DNA from: Falsirhodobacter sp. alg1
GTDB lineage: Bacteria > Pseudomonadota > Alphaproteobacteria > Rhodobacterales > Rhodobacteraceae
Assembly (NCBI RefSeq): GCF_000739715.2
Contig: NZ_BBJC02000002.1
Coordinates: forward strand, 88,731 to 152,730
Direction: 5' to 3'
Length of the DNA stretch: 64,000 nt
The notes beneath the pieces are model-generated. The model ran no database searches and had not been told where the DNA came from. It saw only the letters and a program-made list of their open reading frames with translations. Positions 10,060 to 19,828 of the stretch are shown piece after piece (within the stretch, counting starts at the first letter, position 1; each line of letters opens with the position of its first letter). The translations under genes and the position numbers were made by a program.

Positions 10060-10961
10060 TGCTGCGTCGCTTGCATGCCGTACAACCCGACAGTTTTGCC
10101 TTTACCGAGGCAAACCTTGCTTGGGCTCAGGGGCAGATCACTAAATATCCCGAAGGGCGTCAGGCCTCTGCAATCATCCCGCTGCTGTTCCGCGCGCAGG
10201 AGCAGGTCGGCTGGCTGACCCGTCCTGCCATCGAATATGTTGCAGACATGCTGGGCATGGCCCGCATTCGTGCATTGGAAGTGGCTACATTCTATTTCAT
10301 GTTCCACCTGTCGCCGGTCGGCAGCGTTGCGCATATCCAGATTTGCGGCACCACGACATGCATGATCTGTGGGGCAGAAGAACTGATTGCAGTTTGCCGT
10401 GAAAAGATTGCGCCGAACCCGCATCAACCTTCGGCCGACGGACGCTTCTCCTGGGAAGAGGTCGAATGTCTGGGGGCCTGCACGAATGCGCCCATGGCAC
10501 AGATCGGCAAGGACAATTACGAAGATCTGACCCCCCAGACGCTTAGCGATCTGATCGACCGCTTTGCGGCGGGGGATGTGCCACAGCCCGGTCCGCAAAA
10601 TGGCCGCTTTGGTGCCGAAGCCAAGGGAGGTGCAACTGCGCTGACCGAAGGCGAAGGCGAACGTCAGGCGCATAACGCGGCCGTCCAGCGTGCTTTGGAT
10701 ATCGGTGATACCATCCGCCGTATCGATGGTACCGAAGTACCACTCCGGACACCTTGGCAGCCTGCTCCGCAGGTCAATGCAGATGCTGCCGACGCCGATC
10801 CGAAGCCCGGTGCCGGGCATCCGGTAGACCAAAGCGGCATCTCGGTCGAAGAAGCGCCGGAACGTCCGGCGGCGCGGGTCAAGGACGACGGTGTGGCGCC
10901 AGGGGGCACTGCGAAGGCAGAGCCCGGCCAACCTGTCGATGAAGATGATGACAAGGTATGA
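10059..10961 (+). CDS. nuoE: NADH-quinone oxidoreductase subunit E with long acidic C-terminal extension
   Basis: The thioredoxin-like 24-kDa subunit of the NADH module, with the [2Fe-2S] cluster N1a. Ligands are in CGTTTCM (Cx4C) and CLGAC (Cx3C). The conserved domain ends at about residue 170, near [14 protein letters not shown] further 130 residues follow that are low in complexity and rich in Ala, Pro, Gly, Asp and Glu, ending EDDDKV. E. coli NuoE has about 166 residues, so this is an added tail; long NuoE proteins are, as I recall, known in Rhodobacterales. Its role is unknown. It overlaps the next small gene by four bases. Confidence 0.94.
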   Translation: MLRRLHAVQPDSFAFTEANLAWAQGQITKYPEGRQASAIIPLLFRAQEQVGWLTRPAIEYVADMLGMARIRALEVATFYFMFHLSPVGSVAHIQICGTTTCMICGAEELIAVCREKIAPNPHQPSADGRFSWEEVECLGACTNAPMAQIGKDNYEDLTPQTLSDLIDRFAAGDVPQPGPQNGRFGAEAKGGATALTEGEGERQAHNAAVQRALDIGDTIRRIDGTEVPLRTPWQPAPQVNADAADADPKPGAGHPVDQSGISVEEAPERPAARVKDDGVAPGGTAKAEPGQPVDEDDDKV

Positions 10962-11155
10962 ACGCACGCGACCTCGCCATAAAGCGGTTGGCCCTGTTAC
11001 TGGGCGCGCTGGTTCTGGGCTGGTTGCTTGTGCAGGGTTTGGGACGGCAGTTCGGCTGGACGCCAGCCGTGCTTCTTATATTCGATATGCTGACGCTGGC
11101 GGGGTTCGTTGCGTTAGCGGTCGCGACGGTGCGCCTTGTGCGCGGTCAGCGGTAA
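10958..11155 (+). CDS. small nuo-linked membrane protein (DUF5337-like)
   Basis: A 65-residue protein with two predicted transmembrane helices (about residues 10-28 and 37-58), a basic N-terminus (NARDLAIKR) and a basic end (RLVRGQR). Its ATG overlaps the nuoE stop (ATGA) and it ends 16 bases before nuoF, so it is part of the operon. From memory it resembles small DUF5337-type proteins in Rhodobacterales nuo clusters; I could not check this. It could be an assembly factor or accessory subunit, but nothing in the sequence proves it. Confidence 0.75.
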   Translation: MNARDLAIKRLALLLGALVLGWLLVQGLGRQFGWTPAVLLIFDMLTLAGFVALAVATVRLVRGQR

Positions 11156-11171
11156 AAGTGAGGGCTGCAGG

Positions 11172-12467
11172 ATGCTGAAGGATCAAGACAGGATCTTCCA
11201 GAATATCTACGGAATGTACGACCGCTCGTTGGCGGGCGCACGCAAGCGTGGATTGTGGGACAATACCGCAGGCATTCTGGCCAACGGGCCGGCCTGGATC
11301 ATTGACCAGGTGAAGGCGTCCGGTCTTCGCGGTCGTGGTGGTGCGGGCTTTCCGACAGGTCTGAAATGGTCCTTCATGCCCAAGCCTTCGGATGAACGGC
11401 CGTCGTATCTGGTTGTGAACGCCGATGAATCGGAGCCTGCGACCTGCAAGGATCGCGAAATCATGCGCCACGATCCGCATACGCTGGTCGAAGGCTGTCT
11501 GGTTGCCGGTTTCGCCATGGGGGCTGTTGCGGCCTATATCTACATCCGTGGTGAATATATCCGGGAGAAAGAGTCGCTTCAGGCTGCAATCGACGAGGCT
11601 TATGATGCGGGTCTGCTGGGCAAGAATGCCTGTGGGTCCGGCTATGACTTCAACGTATTCCTGCACCACGGCGCAGGCGCCTATATCTGTGGTGAGGAAA
11701 CGGCTCTTCTCGAAAGCCTTGAAGGCCGCAAGGGTATGCCACGCATGAAGCCGCCGTTCCCGGCTGGGGCAGGGCTTTATGGCTGCCCCACCACGGTGAA
11801 CAACGTGGAATCCATTTCGGTGGTCCCGACAATCCTGCGTCGTGGTGCCGATTGGTATTCCAGCTTCGGTCGTCCCAACAATACCGGCGTAAAGCTGTTC
11901 GCGATGACCGGCCATGTAAACACGCCCTGCGTGATCGAGGAATCGATGTCGATTCCGATGCGTGAGCTGATCGAAAAGCACGGTGGCGGCGTCCGTGGCG
12001 GCTGGAAAAATCTGAAGGCCGTCATTCCTGGGGGGGCAAGCTGTCCGATCCTGCCGGCACATCTGTGCGATGATGCCCTGATGGATTACGACTGGATGCG
12101 CGAAAATCGTTCCAGCTTCGGCACTGCCTGCATGATCGTGATGGATCAATCCACTGATGTCATCAAGGCGATATGGCGTCTTTCGAAATTCTTCAAGCAT
12201 GAAAGCTGCGGCCAATGCACGCCTTGCCGGGAAGGGACCGGCTGGATGATGCGGGTCATGGATCGGCTCGTGCGTGGTGAGGCAGAGGTCGAGGAAATCG
12301 ACATGCTGATCAACGTGACCAAGCAGATCGAAGGGCATACGATCTGTGCGCTCGGCGACGCTGCAGCTTGGCCGATCCAAGGGCTGGTTCGTCATTTCCG
12401 TGAGGAAATCGAGGACCGGATCAAGGCAAAGCGGACAGGCCGCATGGGGGCAATGGCAGCGGAATGA
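11172..12467 (+). CDS. nuoF: NADH-quinone oxidoreductase subunit F (NADH and FMN binding)
   Basis: Electron entry point of complex I: oxidises NADH through FMN and passes electrons to [4Fe-4S] cluster N3. The NADH/FMN glycine-rich motif [13 protein letters not shown] is near residue 55, a second [14 protein letters not shown]-like segment ([14 protein letters not shown]) follows, and the cluster ligands are in [13 protein letters not shown] plus a Cys in [10 protein letters not shown]. 431 residues is exactly normal with the ATG at 11172, which has GAGGG seven bases upstream. The stop overlaps the next lipoprotein gene. Confidence 0.97.
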   Translation: MLKDQDRIFQNIYGMYDRSLAGARKRGLWDNTAGILANGPAWIIDQVKASGLRGRGGAGFPTGLKWSFMPKPSDERPSYLVVNADESEPATCKDREIMRHDPHTLVEGCLVAGFAMGAVAAYIYIRGEYIREKESLQAAIDEAYDAGLLGKNACGSGYDFNVFLHHGAGAYICGEETALLESLEGRKGMPRMKPPFPAGAGLYGCPTTVNNVESISVVPTILRRGADWYSSFGRPNNTGVKLFAMTGHVNTPCVIEESMSIPMRELIEKHGGGVRGGWKNLKAVIPGGASCPILPAHLCDDALMDYDWMRENRSSFGTACMIVMDQSTDVIKAIWRLSKFFKHESCGQCTPCREGTGWMMRVMDRLVRGEAEVEEIDMLINVTKQIEGHTICALGDAAAWPIQGLVRHFREEIEDRIKAKRTGRMGAMAAE

Positions 12468-12811
12468 CGAGCGCGCGCGGGGTAATGGTGATGGCAACGC
12501 TCGGAGCGCTTGGTGCGTGCACCGGCGAAGCCCCATCCCGTACCCCCGCGCCTTCGTTGACAGATGGCCCCTATGTATCGGTGCTGCGCGAGGCGGGTGT
12601 AGGTGAGGTCATCACCGCCGCTGGCGCGGAGCCGATCGAGGGCAATACGCTGACAATTTACAGCCCCACCGATCCTTTGCGATACGATCAGGGCCTTATT
12701 GCGAAAAAAGTGGCAATACGGGCCTGTACAGCGCGGATGATGCGGTTCAATCCGGCTGCGGTCGGGATATATGACGCACCGAACTGGGTATTCCCGGGGG
12801 CGTGTCGATGA
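12464..12811 (+). CDS. predicted small lipoprotein in nuo operon (between nuoF and nuoG)
   Basis: An unrecognised 115-residue protein. The N-terminus has a hydrophobic signal ([14 protein letters not shown]) with a plausible lipobox LGAC whose Cys is residue 19, followed by a Thr/Pro-rich linker. The mature part ([23 protein letters not shown], not a known motif to me) looks globular, with a single further Cys at each of two positions near the C-terminus. The start overlaps nuoF (ATGA) and the gene ends 22 bases before nuoG. If exported it cannot be part of the NuoFG module it is coded within, so the location is puzzling. An unidentified reading frame at this place is described for the Paracoccus nqo cluster. 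Confidence 0.7.
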   Translation: MTSARGVMVMATLGALGACTGEAPSRTPAPSLTDGPYVSVLREAGVGEVITAAGAEPIEGNTLTIYSPTDPLRYDQGLIAKKVAIRACTARMMRFNPAAVGIYDAPNWVFPGACR

Positions 12812-12833
12812 CGGAACATGGGAAGGGTGGCAG

Positions 12834-14846
12834 ATGAGCAACCTTAAGAAAATCAGTATCGACGGGCAAGAATACGAAGTCGATGGTGCTATGACCATCC
12901 TTCAGGCGGCGGAACTCGCGGGCGTCGAGGTTCCGCGGTTCTGCTATCACGAACGGCTTTCGATCGCTGGCAACTGCCGGATGTGTCTGGTCGAAGTGGT
13001 GGGTGGCCCGCCCAAGCCGACCGCGTCCTGTGGTATGCAGGTCAAGGATCTGCGTCCCGGCCCGAACGGAGAGGCGCCGGTCGTCAAGACCAACTCGCCT
13101 ATGGTCAAGAAGGCCCGCGAGGGCGTGATGGAATTCCTGCTGATCAACCACCCGCTTGATTGCCCGATCTGCGATCAGGGCGGCGAGTGTGATCTGCAGG
13201 ATCAGGCAATGGCTTATGGTGTGGATTTCAGCCGCTACCGTGAGCCGAAGCGTGCAGCGGAAGAGCTGAACCTGGGACCGCTGGTCAAAACCGCGATGAC
13301 CCGCTGCATTTCCTGCACCCGCTGCGTTCGCTTTACCACCGAGGTGGCCGGTATTGTCCAGATGGGGCAGACCGGTCGGGGTGAAGACAGCGAGATCACG
13401 TCCTATCTGAACCAGACGCTGGATTCGAACCTGCAAGGCAACATCATTGATCTTTGCCCTGTGGGCGCTTTGACGTCGAAACCCTATGCCTTTACCGCGC
13501 GTCCATGGGAACTGACGAAGACCGAAAGCATCGACGTGATGGATGCGCTTGGCTCGAATATCCGCGTGGATACCAAGGGGCGCGAAGTGATGCGCATCCT
13601 GCCGCGCAACCATGACGGCGTGAACGAGGAATGGATCAGCGACAAGACGCGCTTTATCTGGGACGGCCTTCGCCGTCAGCGTCTCGACACGCCCTATATC
13701 CGTGAGAATGGTCGTTTGCGTCGTGCAGATTGGCCCGAGGCACTGGCCGCTGCTGCTGCTGCGATGAAGGGCAAGAAAATTGCTGGCCTTATCGGCGATC
13801 TTGCCCCGGTTGAAGCCGCCTATGCACTGAAGCTGCTGGTCGAGGGGCAGGGTGGCCAAGTCGAGTGCCGGACCGATGGCGCACGTCTGCCGGCGGGCAA
13901 CCGTTCCGCTTATGTCGGGACTGCCGCAATCGAGGATATCGACACGGCTCAGGCGATTACGCTGATCGGGGTGAACCCGCGGATCGAAGCACCGGTGCTG
14001 AACGCCCGCATCCGCAAAGCCTGGATCAACGGTGCAACCGTGTCGCTGATCGGGGCAGCTGCGGATCTGACCTATGATTACAATCATCTGGGTACGGACC
14101 GTGCCGCGCTGACACGGCTTGCAAGCGAAGAAGCCACCGACAGCAAACCGGGTGTTATCATCGTGGGCCAATCGGCCTTGCTGGAAGCGGATGGCGAAGC
14201 TGTTCTTTCCCATGCCATGGCCTTGGCCGAACGGACCGGGGCGGGGCTGCTGGTTCTGCACAGTGCAGCTTCGCGTGTCGGTGCGATGGATATCGGTGCG
14301 GTAACCGAAGGCGGAGTGAAAACGGCCATCGATGGTGCCGATGTCGTCTTCAACCTTGGTGCCGACGAGATCGAAATCGCGGCTGGTCCGGTGGTGATCT
14401 ATCAGGGCAGCCATGGTGATCGTGGTGCCCACCGCGCTGACATCATCCTTCCGGCGGCGGCCTATACCGAAGAAAACGGGCTTTTCGTAAATACCGAAGG
14501 CCGTCCGCAGCTGGCATTCCGCGCGGGCTTTGCACCGGGTGAGGCAAAAGAGAACTGGGCTATCCTGCGCGCGCTCTCTGCCGAATTGGGGTCAAAGCTT
14601 CCGTTTGATTCTCTTGCCCAGCTTCGCGCAAAGTTGGTTGCCGAAGTGCCGCATCTTGGCCGCGTGGATCAGCTTGCAGAAAACACCTGGACGCCGCTGG
14701 AGGTGCGTGAACCTGCACGCGCGGATTTCCGGGCTGTTACGCATGATTTCTATCTGACGAACCCGATTGCCCGCGCATCGGTGCTGATGGGAGAACTTTC
14801 TGCACTGGCGTTGGCGCGTTCGGCACCTTCGCTGGCGGCGGAATGA
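12834..14846 (+). CDS. nuoG: NADH-quinone oxidoreductase subunit G
   Basis: The 75-kDa iron-sulfur subunit of the NADH module, 670 residues. The N-terminal ferredoxin domain has [19 protein letters not shown] ligands for N1b; next come the His/Cys set in [15 protein letters not shown] and the [4Fe-4S] ligands [10 protein letters not shown] with a later Cys in LCPVGAL. A degenerate molybdopterin-oxidoreductase domain follows. I do not see the extra CxxCxxxC motif for cluster N7 found in E. coli. The ATG at 12834 follows GGAAGGG; upstream in-frame codons lie inside the lipoprotein gene. Confidence 0.97.
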   Translation: MSNLKKISIDGQEYEVDGAMTILQAAELAGVEVPRFCYHERLSIAGNCRMCLVEVVGGPPKPTASCGMQVKDLRPGPNGEAPVVKTNSPMVKKAREGVMEFLLINHPLDCPICDQGGECDLQDQAMAYGVDFSRYREPKRAAEELNLGPLVKTAMTRCISCTRCVRFTTEVAGIVQMGQTGRGEDSEITSYLNQTLDSNLQGNIIDLCPVGALTSKPYAFTARPWELTKTESIDVMDALGSNIRVDTKGREVMRILPRNHDGVNEEWISDKTRFIWDGLRRQRLDTPYIRENGRLRRADWPEALAAAAAAMKGKKIAGLIGDLAPVEAAYALKLLVEGQGGQVECRTDGARLPAGNRSAYVGTAAIEDIDTAQAITLIGVNPRIEAPVLNARIRKAWINGATVSLIGAAADLTYDYNHLGTDRAALTRLASEEATDSKPGVIIVGQSALLEADGEAVLSHAMALAERTGAGLLVLHSAASRVGAMDIGAVTEGGVKTAIDGADVVFNLGADEIEIAAGPVVIYQGSHGDRGAHRADIILPAAAYTEENGLFVNTEGRPQLAFRAGFAPGEAKENWAILRALSAELGSKLPFDSLAQLRAKLVAEVPHLGRVDQLAENTWTPLEVREPARADFRAVTHDFYLTNPIARASVLMGELSALALARSAPSLAAE

Positions 14847-15247
14847 GGGCGGCGGCAATGGTTTTATTGGCCATGTCAGCCTGTACCACATTGCCTCGCG
14901 AGGTTCCGCCCGTGATCGAAGGCGAAGAGCCTGTTGCGATGCCCTCCTACTTGGGCGTACAGACCATCAGGATTGATGACGAGCTGGCGGCGTTCAGGGT
15001 GGGCATTGACCATCCCCGCGCTTCGGCGGATATCGATGCCTATACGGATTGCGTTGCGGCGCAATATGCTTTGATACGCGGATATGGCTATGCACGCCTT
15101 ATCCGTACCAATATTGACGAACGGGGGCGTGCATGGGTGGCCGATGCTGTCTATGCCCTGTCCATGAATGCGCCGGACGGCGTACGCGTGATCGAGGCCG
15201 CATCGACGGTCGCCGCCTGCAAGGCGCAGTCGATTCCGACGGTGTAA
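14843..15247 (+). CDS. predicted small lipoprotein in nuo operon (between nuoG and nuoH)
   Basis: A 134-residue protein I do not recognise. A short hydrophobic start ([12 protein letters not shown]) ends in a lipobox-like MSAC with Cys14, followed by Thr-Thr and a proline-rich linker, which suggests an exported lipoprotein. The mature domain has two Cys residues (in YTDCVAAQ and VAACKAQ) that could form a disulfide, consistent with a periplasmic place. The ATG overlaps the nuoG stop (ATGA) and the end is 12 bases before nuoH, so it is certainly co-transcribed. A second in-frame ATG at 14858 is possible. Function is unknown. Confidence 0.72.
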   Translation: MRAAAMVLLAMSACTTLPREVPPVIEGEEPVAMPSYLGVQTIRIDDELAAFRVGIDHPRASADIDAYTDCVAAQYALIRGYGYARLIRTNIDERGRAWVADAVYALSMNAPDGVRVIEAASTVAACKAQSIPTV

Positions 15248-15259
15248 CGAGGGAACGTG

Positions 15260-16297
15260 ATGGCTGAATTTTTACAGACGGGTTTCGGGATCACGGTCCT
15301 TGTTGCGCTGCAAGCCTTGGGCGTGATCGCTTTCGTGATGATTGCGCTGATCTTCATGGTCTATAGCGACCGGAAGGTCTGGGCTGCGGTTCAGATGCGG
15401 CGCGGACCGAACGTGGTCGGGCCTTGGGGTCTTCTGCAGACGTTTGCGGACGCGCTGAAATATGTTGTGAAGGAAATCGTCGTTCCTGCGGGATCCGACA
15501 GATTTGTGTTCTTCCTTGCGCCGCTGCTGTCTTTCATTCTGGCGATGCTTGGCTTTGCCGTGATCCCCTTTGCCGATGGCTGGGTTCTGGCAGACCTGAA
15601 CGTGGCGGTGTTGTTCGTATTCGCGGCATCCTCGCTAGAGGTCTATGGCGTGATCATGGGCGGTTGGGCATCCAACTCCAAGTATCCGTTCCTCGGCTCT
15701 CTGCGCTCTGCTGCCCAGATGATCTCCTATGAGGTTTCATTGGGTCTGATCATCATCGGGGTGATCATCTCGACGGGATCCCTGAACTTTTCGGATATTG
15801 TCCGGGCGCAGGATGGCAATCTGGGGCTGCTGAACTGGTACTGGTTGCCGCATCTGCCGATGGTTGCCCTGTTCTTCATTTCTGCACTGGCAGAAACGAA
15901 CCGCCCGCCCTTCGATCTGCCCGAGGCGGAATCGGAACTGGTGGCCGGGTTCATGGTCGAATATTCGTCCACACCTTATCTGCTGTTCATGGCGGGCGAG
16001 TACATCGCGATCTTCCTGATGTGCGCACTTATGTCGATCCTGTTCTTCGGCGGCTGGTTGTCTCCCATTCCTGGCTTGCCCGACGGCGCGTTGTGGATGG
16101 TCGGCAAGATGTGCTTCTTCTTCTTCATGTTTGCCATGGTGAAGGCGATCACGCCGCGCTACCGCTACGACCAGTTGATGCGTATCGGCTGGAAGGTTTT
16201 CCTGCCGCTGTCACTGGGTTGGGTCGTGCTGGTTGCATTCCTTGCAAAATTTGAACTGTTCGGCGGGTTCTGGGCCCGTTGGGCGATAGGAGGCTGA
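15260..16297 (+). CDS. nuoH: NADH-quinone oxidoreductase subunit H
   Basis: Integral membrane subunit (ND1) that builds the quinone channel at the junction of the two arms. Eight or so transmembrane helices are visible; signatures are [14 protein letters not shown]-like ([14 protein letters not shown]) near residue 45, and the charged loop [14 protein letters not shown] near residue 215. 345 residues is normal. The ATG at 15260 has GAGGGA five bases upstream; the GTG at 15257 is one codon earlier and less likely. Confidence 0.97.
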   Translation: MAEFLQTGFGITVLVALQALGVIAFVMIALIFMVYSDRKVWAAVQMRRGPNVVGPWGLLQTFADALKYVVKEIVVPAGSDRFVFFLAPLLSFILAMLGFAVIPFADGWVLADLNVAVLFVFAASSLEVYGVIMGGWASNSKYPFLGSLRSAAQMISYEVSLGLIIIGVIISTGSLNFSDIVRAQDGNLGLLNWYWLPHLPMVALFFISALAETNRPPFDLPEAESELVAGFMVEYSSTPYLLFMAGEYIAIFLMCALMSILFFGGWLSPIPGLPDGALWMVGKMCFFFFMFAMVKAITPRYRYDQLMRIGWKVFLPLSLGWVVLVAFLAKFELFGGFWARWAIGG

Positions 16298-16298
16298 T

Positions 16299-16796
16299 AT
16301 GACACAATCCATTGATTGGGGCCGCGCAACACGGTACGCGCTGCTGTGGGATTATATTGTCGGCTTCAAGTTGGGATTCCGGTACTTTTTTGCGCCGAAG
16401 GAAACCATCAACTATCCGCACGAAAAAGGCCCGCTTTCCCCGCGCTTCCGTGGTGAACATGCATTGCGTCGCTATCCCAACGGGGAGGAGCGTTGCATCG
16501 CCTGCAAACTGTGTGAGGCCGTGTGCCCTGCACAGGCGATCACCATCGATGCCGAACCGCGTGAAGACGGCAGCCGCCGTACAACGCGTTACGATATCGA
16601 CATGACAAAATGCATCTATTGCGGTTTCTGCCAGGAGGCGTGCCCCGTGGATGCAATTGTCGAAGGCCCGAATTTCGAATTCTCGACCGAAACGCGGGAA
16701 GAACTTTTCTACGACAAGGCCAAGCTTTTGGACAATGGCGCCCGCTGGGAAGCCGAAATTGCCCGTAACCTTGAACTTGACGCACCTTACCGATGA
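16299..16796 (+). CDS. nuoI: NADH-quinone oxidoreductase subunit I
   Basis: The TYKY subunit with two [4Fe-4S] clusters, N6a and N6b, that link NuoG to NuoB. The two ferredoxin motifs are [12 protein letters not shown] (about residues 66-77) and [12 protein letters not shown] (about 105-116). An N-terminal amphipathic stretch before residue 30 ([15 protein letters not shown]) fits membrane contact. 165 residues is normal. It starts one base after nuoH ends, with TAGGAGG upstream. Confidence 0.97.
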   Translation: MTQSIDWGRATRYALLWDYIVGFKLGFRYFFAPKETINYPHEKGPLSPRFRGEHALRRYPNGEERCIACKLCEAVCPAQAITIDAEPREDGSRRTTRYDIDMTKCIYCGFCQEACPVDAIVEGPNFEFSTETREELFYDKAKLLDNGARWEAEIARNLELDAPYR

Positions 16797-16802
16797 CGCG
16801 GG

Positions 16803-16848
16803 TTGGCTGCTTTACCTGCGCGCCACTGTGGCGTAACGGTGCAGCCAA
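16803..16848 (+). other. two-tier RNA hairpin between nuoI and nuoJ
   Basis: An 8-bp inverted repeat (16803-16810 with 16841-16848) encloses a smaller perfect one (16821-16825 with 16829-16833). It fills most of the 79-base gap between nuoI and nuoJ, one of the two largest gaps inside the nuo genes. There is no T-run, so it is not an intrinsic terminator. It could be a processing or stability element; this is inference. Confidence 0.45.
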
Positions 16849-16875
16849 GACTCGGCCCCCTGAGGAGAGAAACCT

Positions 16876-17490
16876 ATGACGGTTGCGGATTTTGCCTTTT
16901 ACACCTTTGCGGTGGTCACGATTGTGGCGGGCCTTTCGGTAACGATGGCGCGCAATCCTGTTCATGCCGTTCTATGGCTGATTACGGCATTCCTGTCATC
17001 GGCAGGTCTGTTTGTGCTGCTCGGGGCCGAATTTGTCGCGATGCTGATGATCATCGTCTATGTCGGCGCGGTCGCGGTGCTGTTCCTGTTCGTGGTGATG
17101 ATGCTGGACATCGACTTTGCCGAGCTGAAGTCGGAAATGGTGAAATATGTGCCGATCGCATCGCTGATCGGCGTCATCCTTCTGGTGCAGTTGCTTCTGG
17201 GCGTTGGTGCCTGGGTTCAGGCCGATGGCGCCATGGGCCTTCGCCAGTCGGTAACGCCCGACATGACGCAGATCGACAATACGCATGCCATCGGGCTGAT
17301 CTTGTTTGATCGTTATTTGTTGCTGTTCCAGATGGCTGGTCTGGTTCTGCTGGTTTCGATGATCGGGGCCATTGTGCTGACGTTGCGGCACCGGACCGAT
17401 GTGAAACGTCAAAACGTACTGCATCAGATGTGGCGCGACCCAGCCAAGTCTATGGAATTGAAAGATGTGAAGCCGGGGCAGGGTCTCTGA
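16876..17490 (+). CDS. nuoJ: NADH-quinone oxidoreductase subunit J
   Basis: Membrane subunit (ND6) with five predicted helices in 204 residues. The conserved ND6 stretch with the pi-bulge helix, [18 protein letters not shown], is around residues 54-71, and [10 protein letters not shown] sits in the first loop. A GAGGAG ribosome binding site lies at 16862-16867. It is followed after 39 bases by nuoK. Confidence 0.96.
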   Translation: MTVADFAFYTFAVVTIVAGLSVTMARNPVHAVLWLITAFLSSAGLFVLLGAEFVAMLMIIVYVGAVAVLFLFVVMMLDIDFAELKSEMVKYVPIASLIGVILLVQLLLGVGAWVQADGAMGLRQSVTPDMTQIDNTHAIGLILFDRYLLLFQMAGLVLLVSMIGAIVLTLRHRTDVKRQNVLHQMWRDPAKSMELKDVKPGQGL

Positions 17491-17529
17491 CCCGAACTCG
17501 GAACGGCGCGTAGGCGCGGAGGGACGAAT

Positions 17530-17835
17530 ATGGTTGGTGTGGAGCATTACGTTGTGGTTGCGACAATACTTTTTGTCGTAGGCATTTTCGGTATCTTTCT
17601 GAACCGAAAGAACGTGATCGTCATTCTGATGTCGATCGAGCTGATGCTGCTCGCGGTCAATATCAATCTGGTCGCGTTTTCCAGCGATCTGAATGATCTG
17701 ACCGGTCAGATCTTTACGCTTTTCGTATTGACCGTTGCTGCCGCCGAGGCGGCGATCGGACTTGCGATCCTCGTAACCTTCTTCCGCAACAAAGGCTCGA
17801 TTGACGTTGAAGACGTCAACGTGATGAAAGGCTGA
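17530..17835 (+). CDS. nuoK: NADH-quinone oxidoreductase subunit K
   Basis: Small membrane subunit (ND4L) with three helices in 101 residues. The two membrane glutamates needed for proton pumping are visible in [17 protein letters not shown] and in [19 protein letters not shown] lies six bases before the ATG. nuoL follows after four bases. Confidence 0.97.
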   Translation: MVGVEHYVVVATILFVVGIFGIFLNRKNVIVILMSIELMLLAVNINLVAFSSDLNDLTGQIFTLFVLTVAAAEAAIGLAILVTFFRNKGSIDVEDVNVMKG

Positions 17836-17839
17836 GGTT

Positions 17840-19828
17840 ATGGTGACGGTCATCCTTCTTGCGCCGCTGGTCGGTGCGCTGATCTGTGGCTTCGGCTGGC
17901 GATTGATCGGCGAAACGGCAGGGCAGGTCATCGCGACCGGCCTCGTCGTTCTTGCTGCATTGCTGAGCTGGGTCGTGTTCCTGACGCTTGATGGCGGTGC
18001 CACGCAGATCGTGCTGATGCGCTGGATCGAAAGCGGCAGCCTCGCCTCTGACTGGGCCATCCGGCTGGATAGGCTGACGGCGATCATGCTTGTGGTTGTG
18101 ACGACGGTTTCGGCCTTGGTGCATGTCTACAGCTTCGGCTACATGGCCCATGACGAGAATTTCCGTCCGGGCGAACATTACCGGGCCCGTTTCTTTGCCT
18201 ATCTTTCTCTGTTCAGCTTTGCGATGCTGACTCTGGTCACGGCAGATAACCTCGTGCAGCTCTTTTTCGGCTGGGAAGGGGTCGGTCTTGTTTCCTATCT
18301 TCTGATCGGCTTCTATTATCGCAAGCCTTCGGCCAATGCGGCTGCTGTAAAAGCATTCATCGTGAACCGTGTTGGTGATTTCGGGTTCATGCTGGGAATT
18401 GCGGCGCTGTTTTTCCTGACGGACTCGGTTCGCCTGGTTGATGTTTTCGCTTCTTCGGCTGATCTGGCCCAGATGCAGATATCCTTCCTGTCGATGAACC
18501 TGAACGCAGCCGAGGTTGTTGGTGTTCTGCTGTTCATCGGTGCGATGGGTAAATCGGCCCAGCTTGGCCTGCACACATGGCTGCCGGACGCAATGGAAGG
18601 CCCGACACCTGTTTCGGCTCTGATCCACGCCGCGACAATGGTGACTGCCGGGGTCTTCCTCGTCTGCCGCATGTCGCCCATCTACGAAGTAGCGCCGCAT
18701 GCACAGATGTTGATCGTGGTTGTCGGGGCACTGTCGGCTTTGGTCGCTGCAAGCATCGGCCTCGTTCAGAACGACATCAAACGTGTGATCGCCTATTCGA
18801 CGATGTCGCAATTGGGTTACATGTTTGTTGCGGCGGGCGTAGGCGTCTATTCTGCAGCAATGTTCCACCTCTTTACACATGCGTTCTTCAAGGCACTCCT
18901 GTTCCTTGCGGCAGGTTCGGTTATTCATGGAATGGCGGGAGAGCAGGATCTACGCAACTACGGCGGTCTGCGGCGCAAGATGCCGATGACATTCTGGGCA
19001 ATGGTCATCGGAACGCTTGCAATCACAGGCGTCGGTATTCCGTTCACGTCCATTGGCTTTGCCGGCTTTGTTTCCAAGGATGCAATCGTAGAGAGTGCCT
19101 GGACGGGGTCCGGCTTCGCTTTCTGGATGCTGGTCATCGCAGCTGCCATGACGGCTTTCTACTCATGGCGTCTGATCTTCCTGACCTTCTTCGGCAAACC
19201 GCGTGGCAAGGCAGACGTTCATGGCCATGCACATGACTCCGGTCGTAGCATAATGGTCCCTCTGGCCGTGCTGGCGGTTGGTGCGGTATTGGCAGGGACG
19301 GTCTTCCACCATAACTTCTTTGGTGAAGAGGAAGCCGTTCGTGCATGGTTCCATGCTGAACCGGCATCGACCCTGTTCGACGGTGGCCTTTATATCTCGG
19401 CCGACAACCATGCCCTTCATGAAGCGCATGAGGTGCCTGCGGCTGTTTCTCTTGCCCCGTTCATCGCGATGCTTGTCGGCGTCATCCTTGCTTTTGTCAT
19501 GTATATCCGCAGCCCTGGTCTGCCGTCCCACATGGCAAAATCGGCAAATGGTCTTTACCGCTTCCTGCTGAACAAATGGTACTTTGACGAATTGTTCGAT
19601 CGTATCTTCGTGGTTCCGGCCCAACGTCTTGGATCGTTCCTCTGGCGGCGTGGGGATGATCGCGGGATCGATGGTGCCGTGAATGGTCTAGCACTCGGGC
19701 TTATTCCTGCACTGACGCGGTTGGCGCAGCGTATGCAGTCCGGTTATATTTTTCACTATGCCTTTGCCATGGTTGTTGGCATCGCGGCCCTCGTAACTTG
19801 GGTGACGTTCTTGGGAGGCGCACGCTGA
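17840..19828 (+). CDS. nuoL: NADH-quinone oxidoreductase subunit L
   Basis: Distal antiporter-like proton-pumping subunit (ND5). Visible are the discontinuous-helix segments [17 protein letters not shown] near residue 145 with the key Glu, and [24 protein letters not shown] near residue 250 with key Lys and His residues. The C-terminal part has the long lateral helix region and a last anchoring helix. At 662 residues it is somewhat shorter than the roughly 700 of close relatives as I remember them, apparently in the His-rich loop after residue 455. It ends with nuoM overlapping its stop by one base. Confidence 0.96.
   Translation: MVTVILLAPLVGALICGFGWRLIGETAGQVIATGLVVLAALLSWVVFLTLDGGATQIVLMRWIESGSLASDWAIRLDRLTAIMLVVVTTVSALVHVYSFGYMAHDENFRPGEHYRARFFAYLSLFSFAMLTLVTADNLVQLFFGWEGVGLVSYLLIGFYYRKPSANAAAVKAFIVNRVGDFGFMLGIAALFFLTDSVRLVDVFASSADLAQMQISFLSMNLNAAEVVGVLLFIGAMGKSAQLGLHTWLPDAMEGPTPVSALIHAATMVTAGVFLVCRMSPIYEVAPHAQMLIVVVGALSALVAASIGLVQNDIKRVIAYSTMSQLGYMFVAAGVGVYSAAMFHLFTHAFFKALLFLAAGSVIHGMAGEQDLRNYGGLRRKMPMTFWAMVIGTLAITGVGIPFTSIGFAGFVSKDAIVESAWTGSGFAFWMLVIAAAMTAFYSWRLIFLTFFGKPRGKADVHGHAHDSGRSIMVPLAVLAVGAVLAGTVFHHNFFGEEEAVRAWFHAEPASTLFDGGLYISADNHALHEAHEVPAAVSLAPFIAMLVGVILAFVMYIRSPGLPSHMAKSANGLYRFLLNKWYFDELFDRIFVVPAQRLGSFLWRRGDDRGIDGAVNGLALGLIPALTRLAQRMQSGYIFHYAFAMVVGIAALVTWVTFLGGAR

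Noticed and set aside
12747-14432. 561-codon leftward frame opposite nuoG
   Set aside because: Shadow of the nuoG reading frame; composition is a mirror of nuoG codon use.
16803-17309. Frame starting before nuoJ in another phase
   Set aside because: Cys-rich translation with no domain, covered by nuoJ, which has clear ND6 features and a good ribosome binding site.
17840-19828. Possible frameshift or deletion in nuoL because it is somewhat short
   Set aside because: All helices, key residues and the C-terminal anchor are present in one frame; only a loop is shorter.
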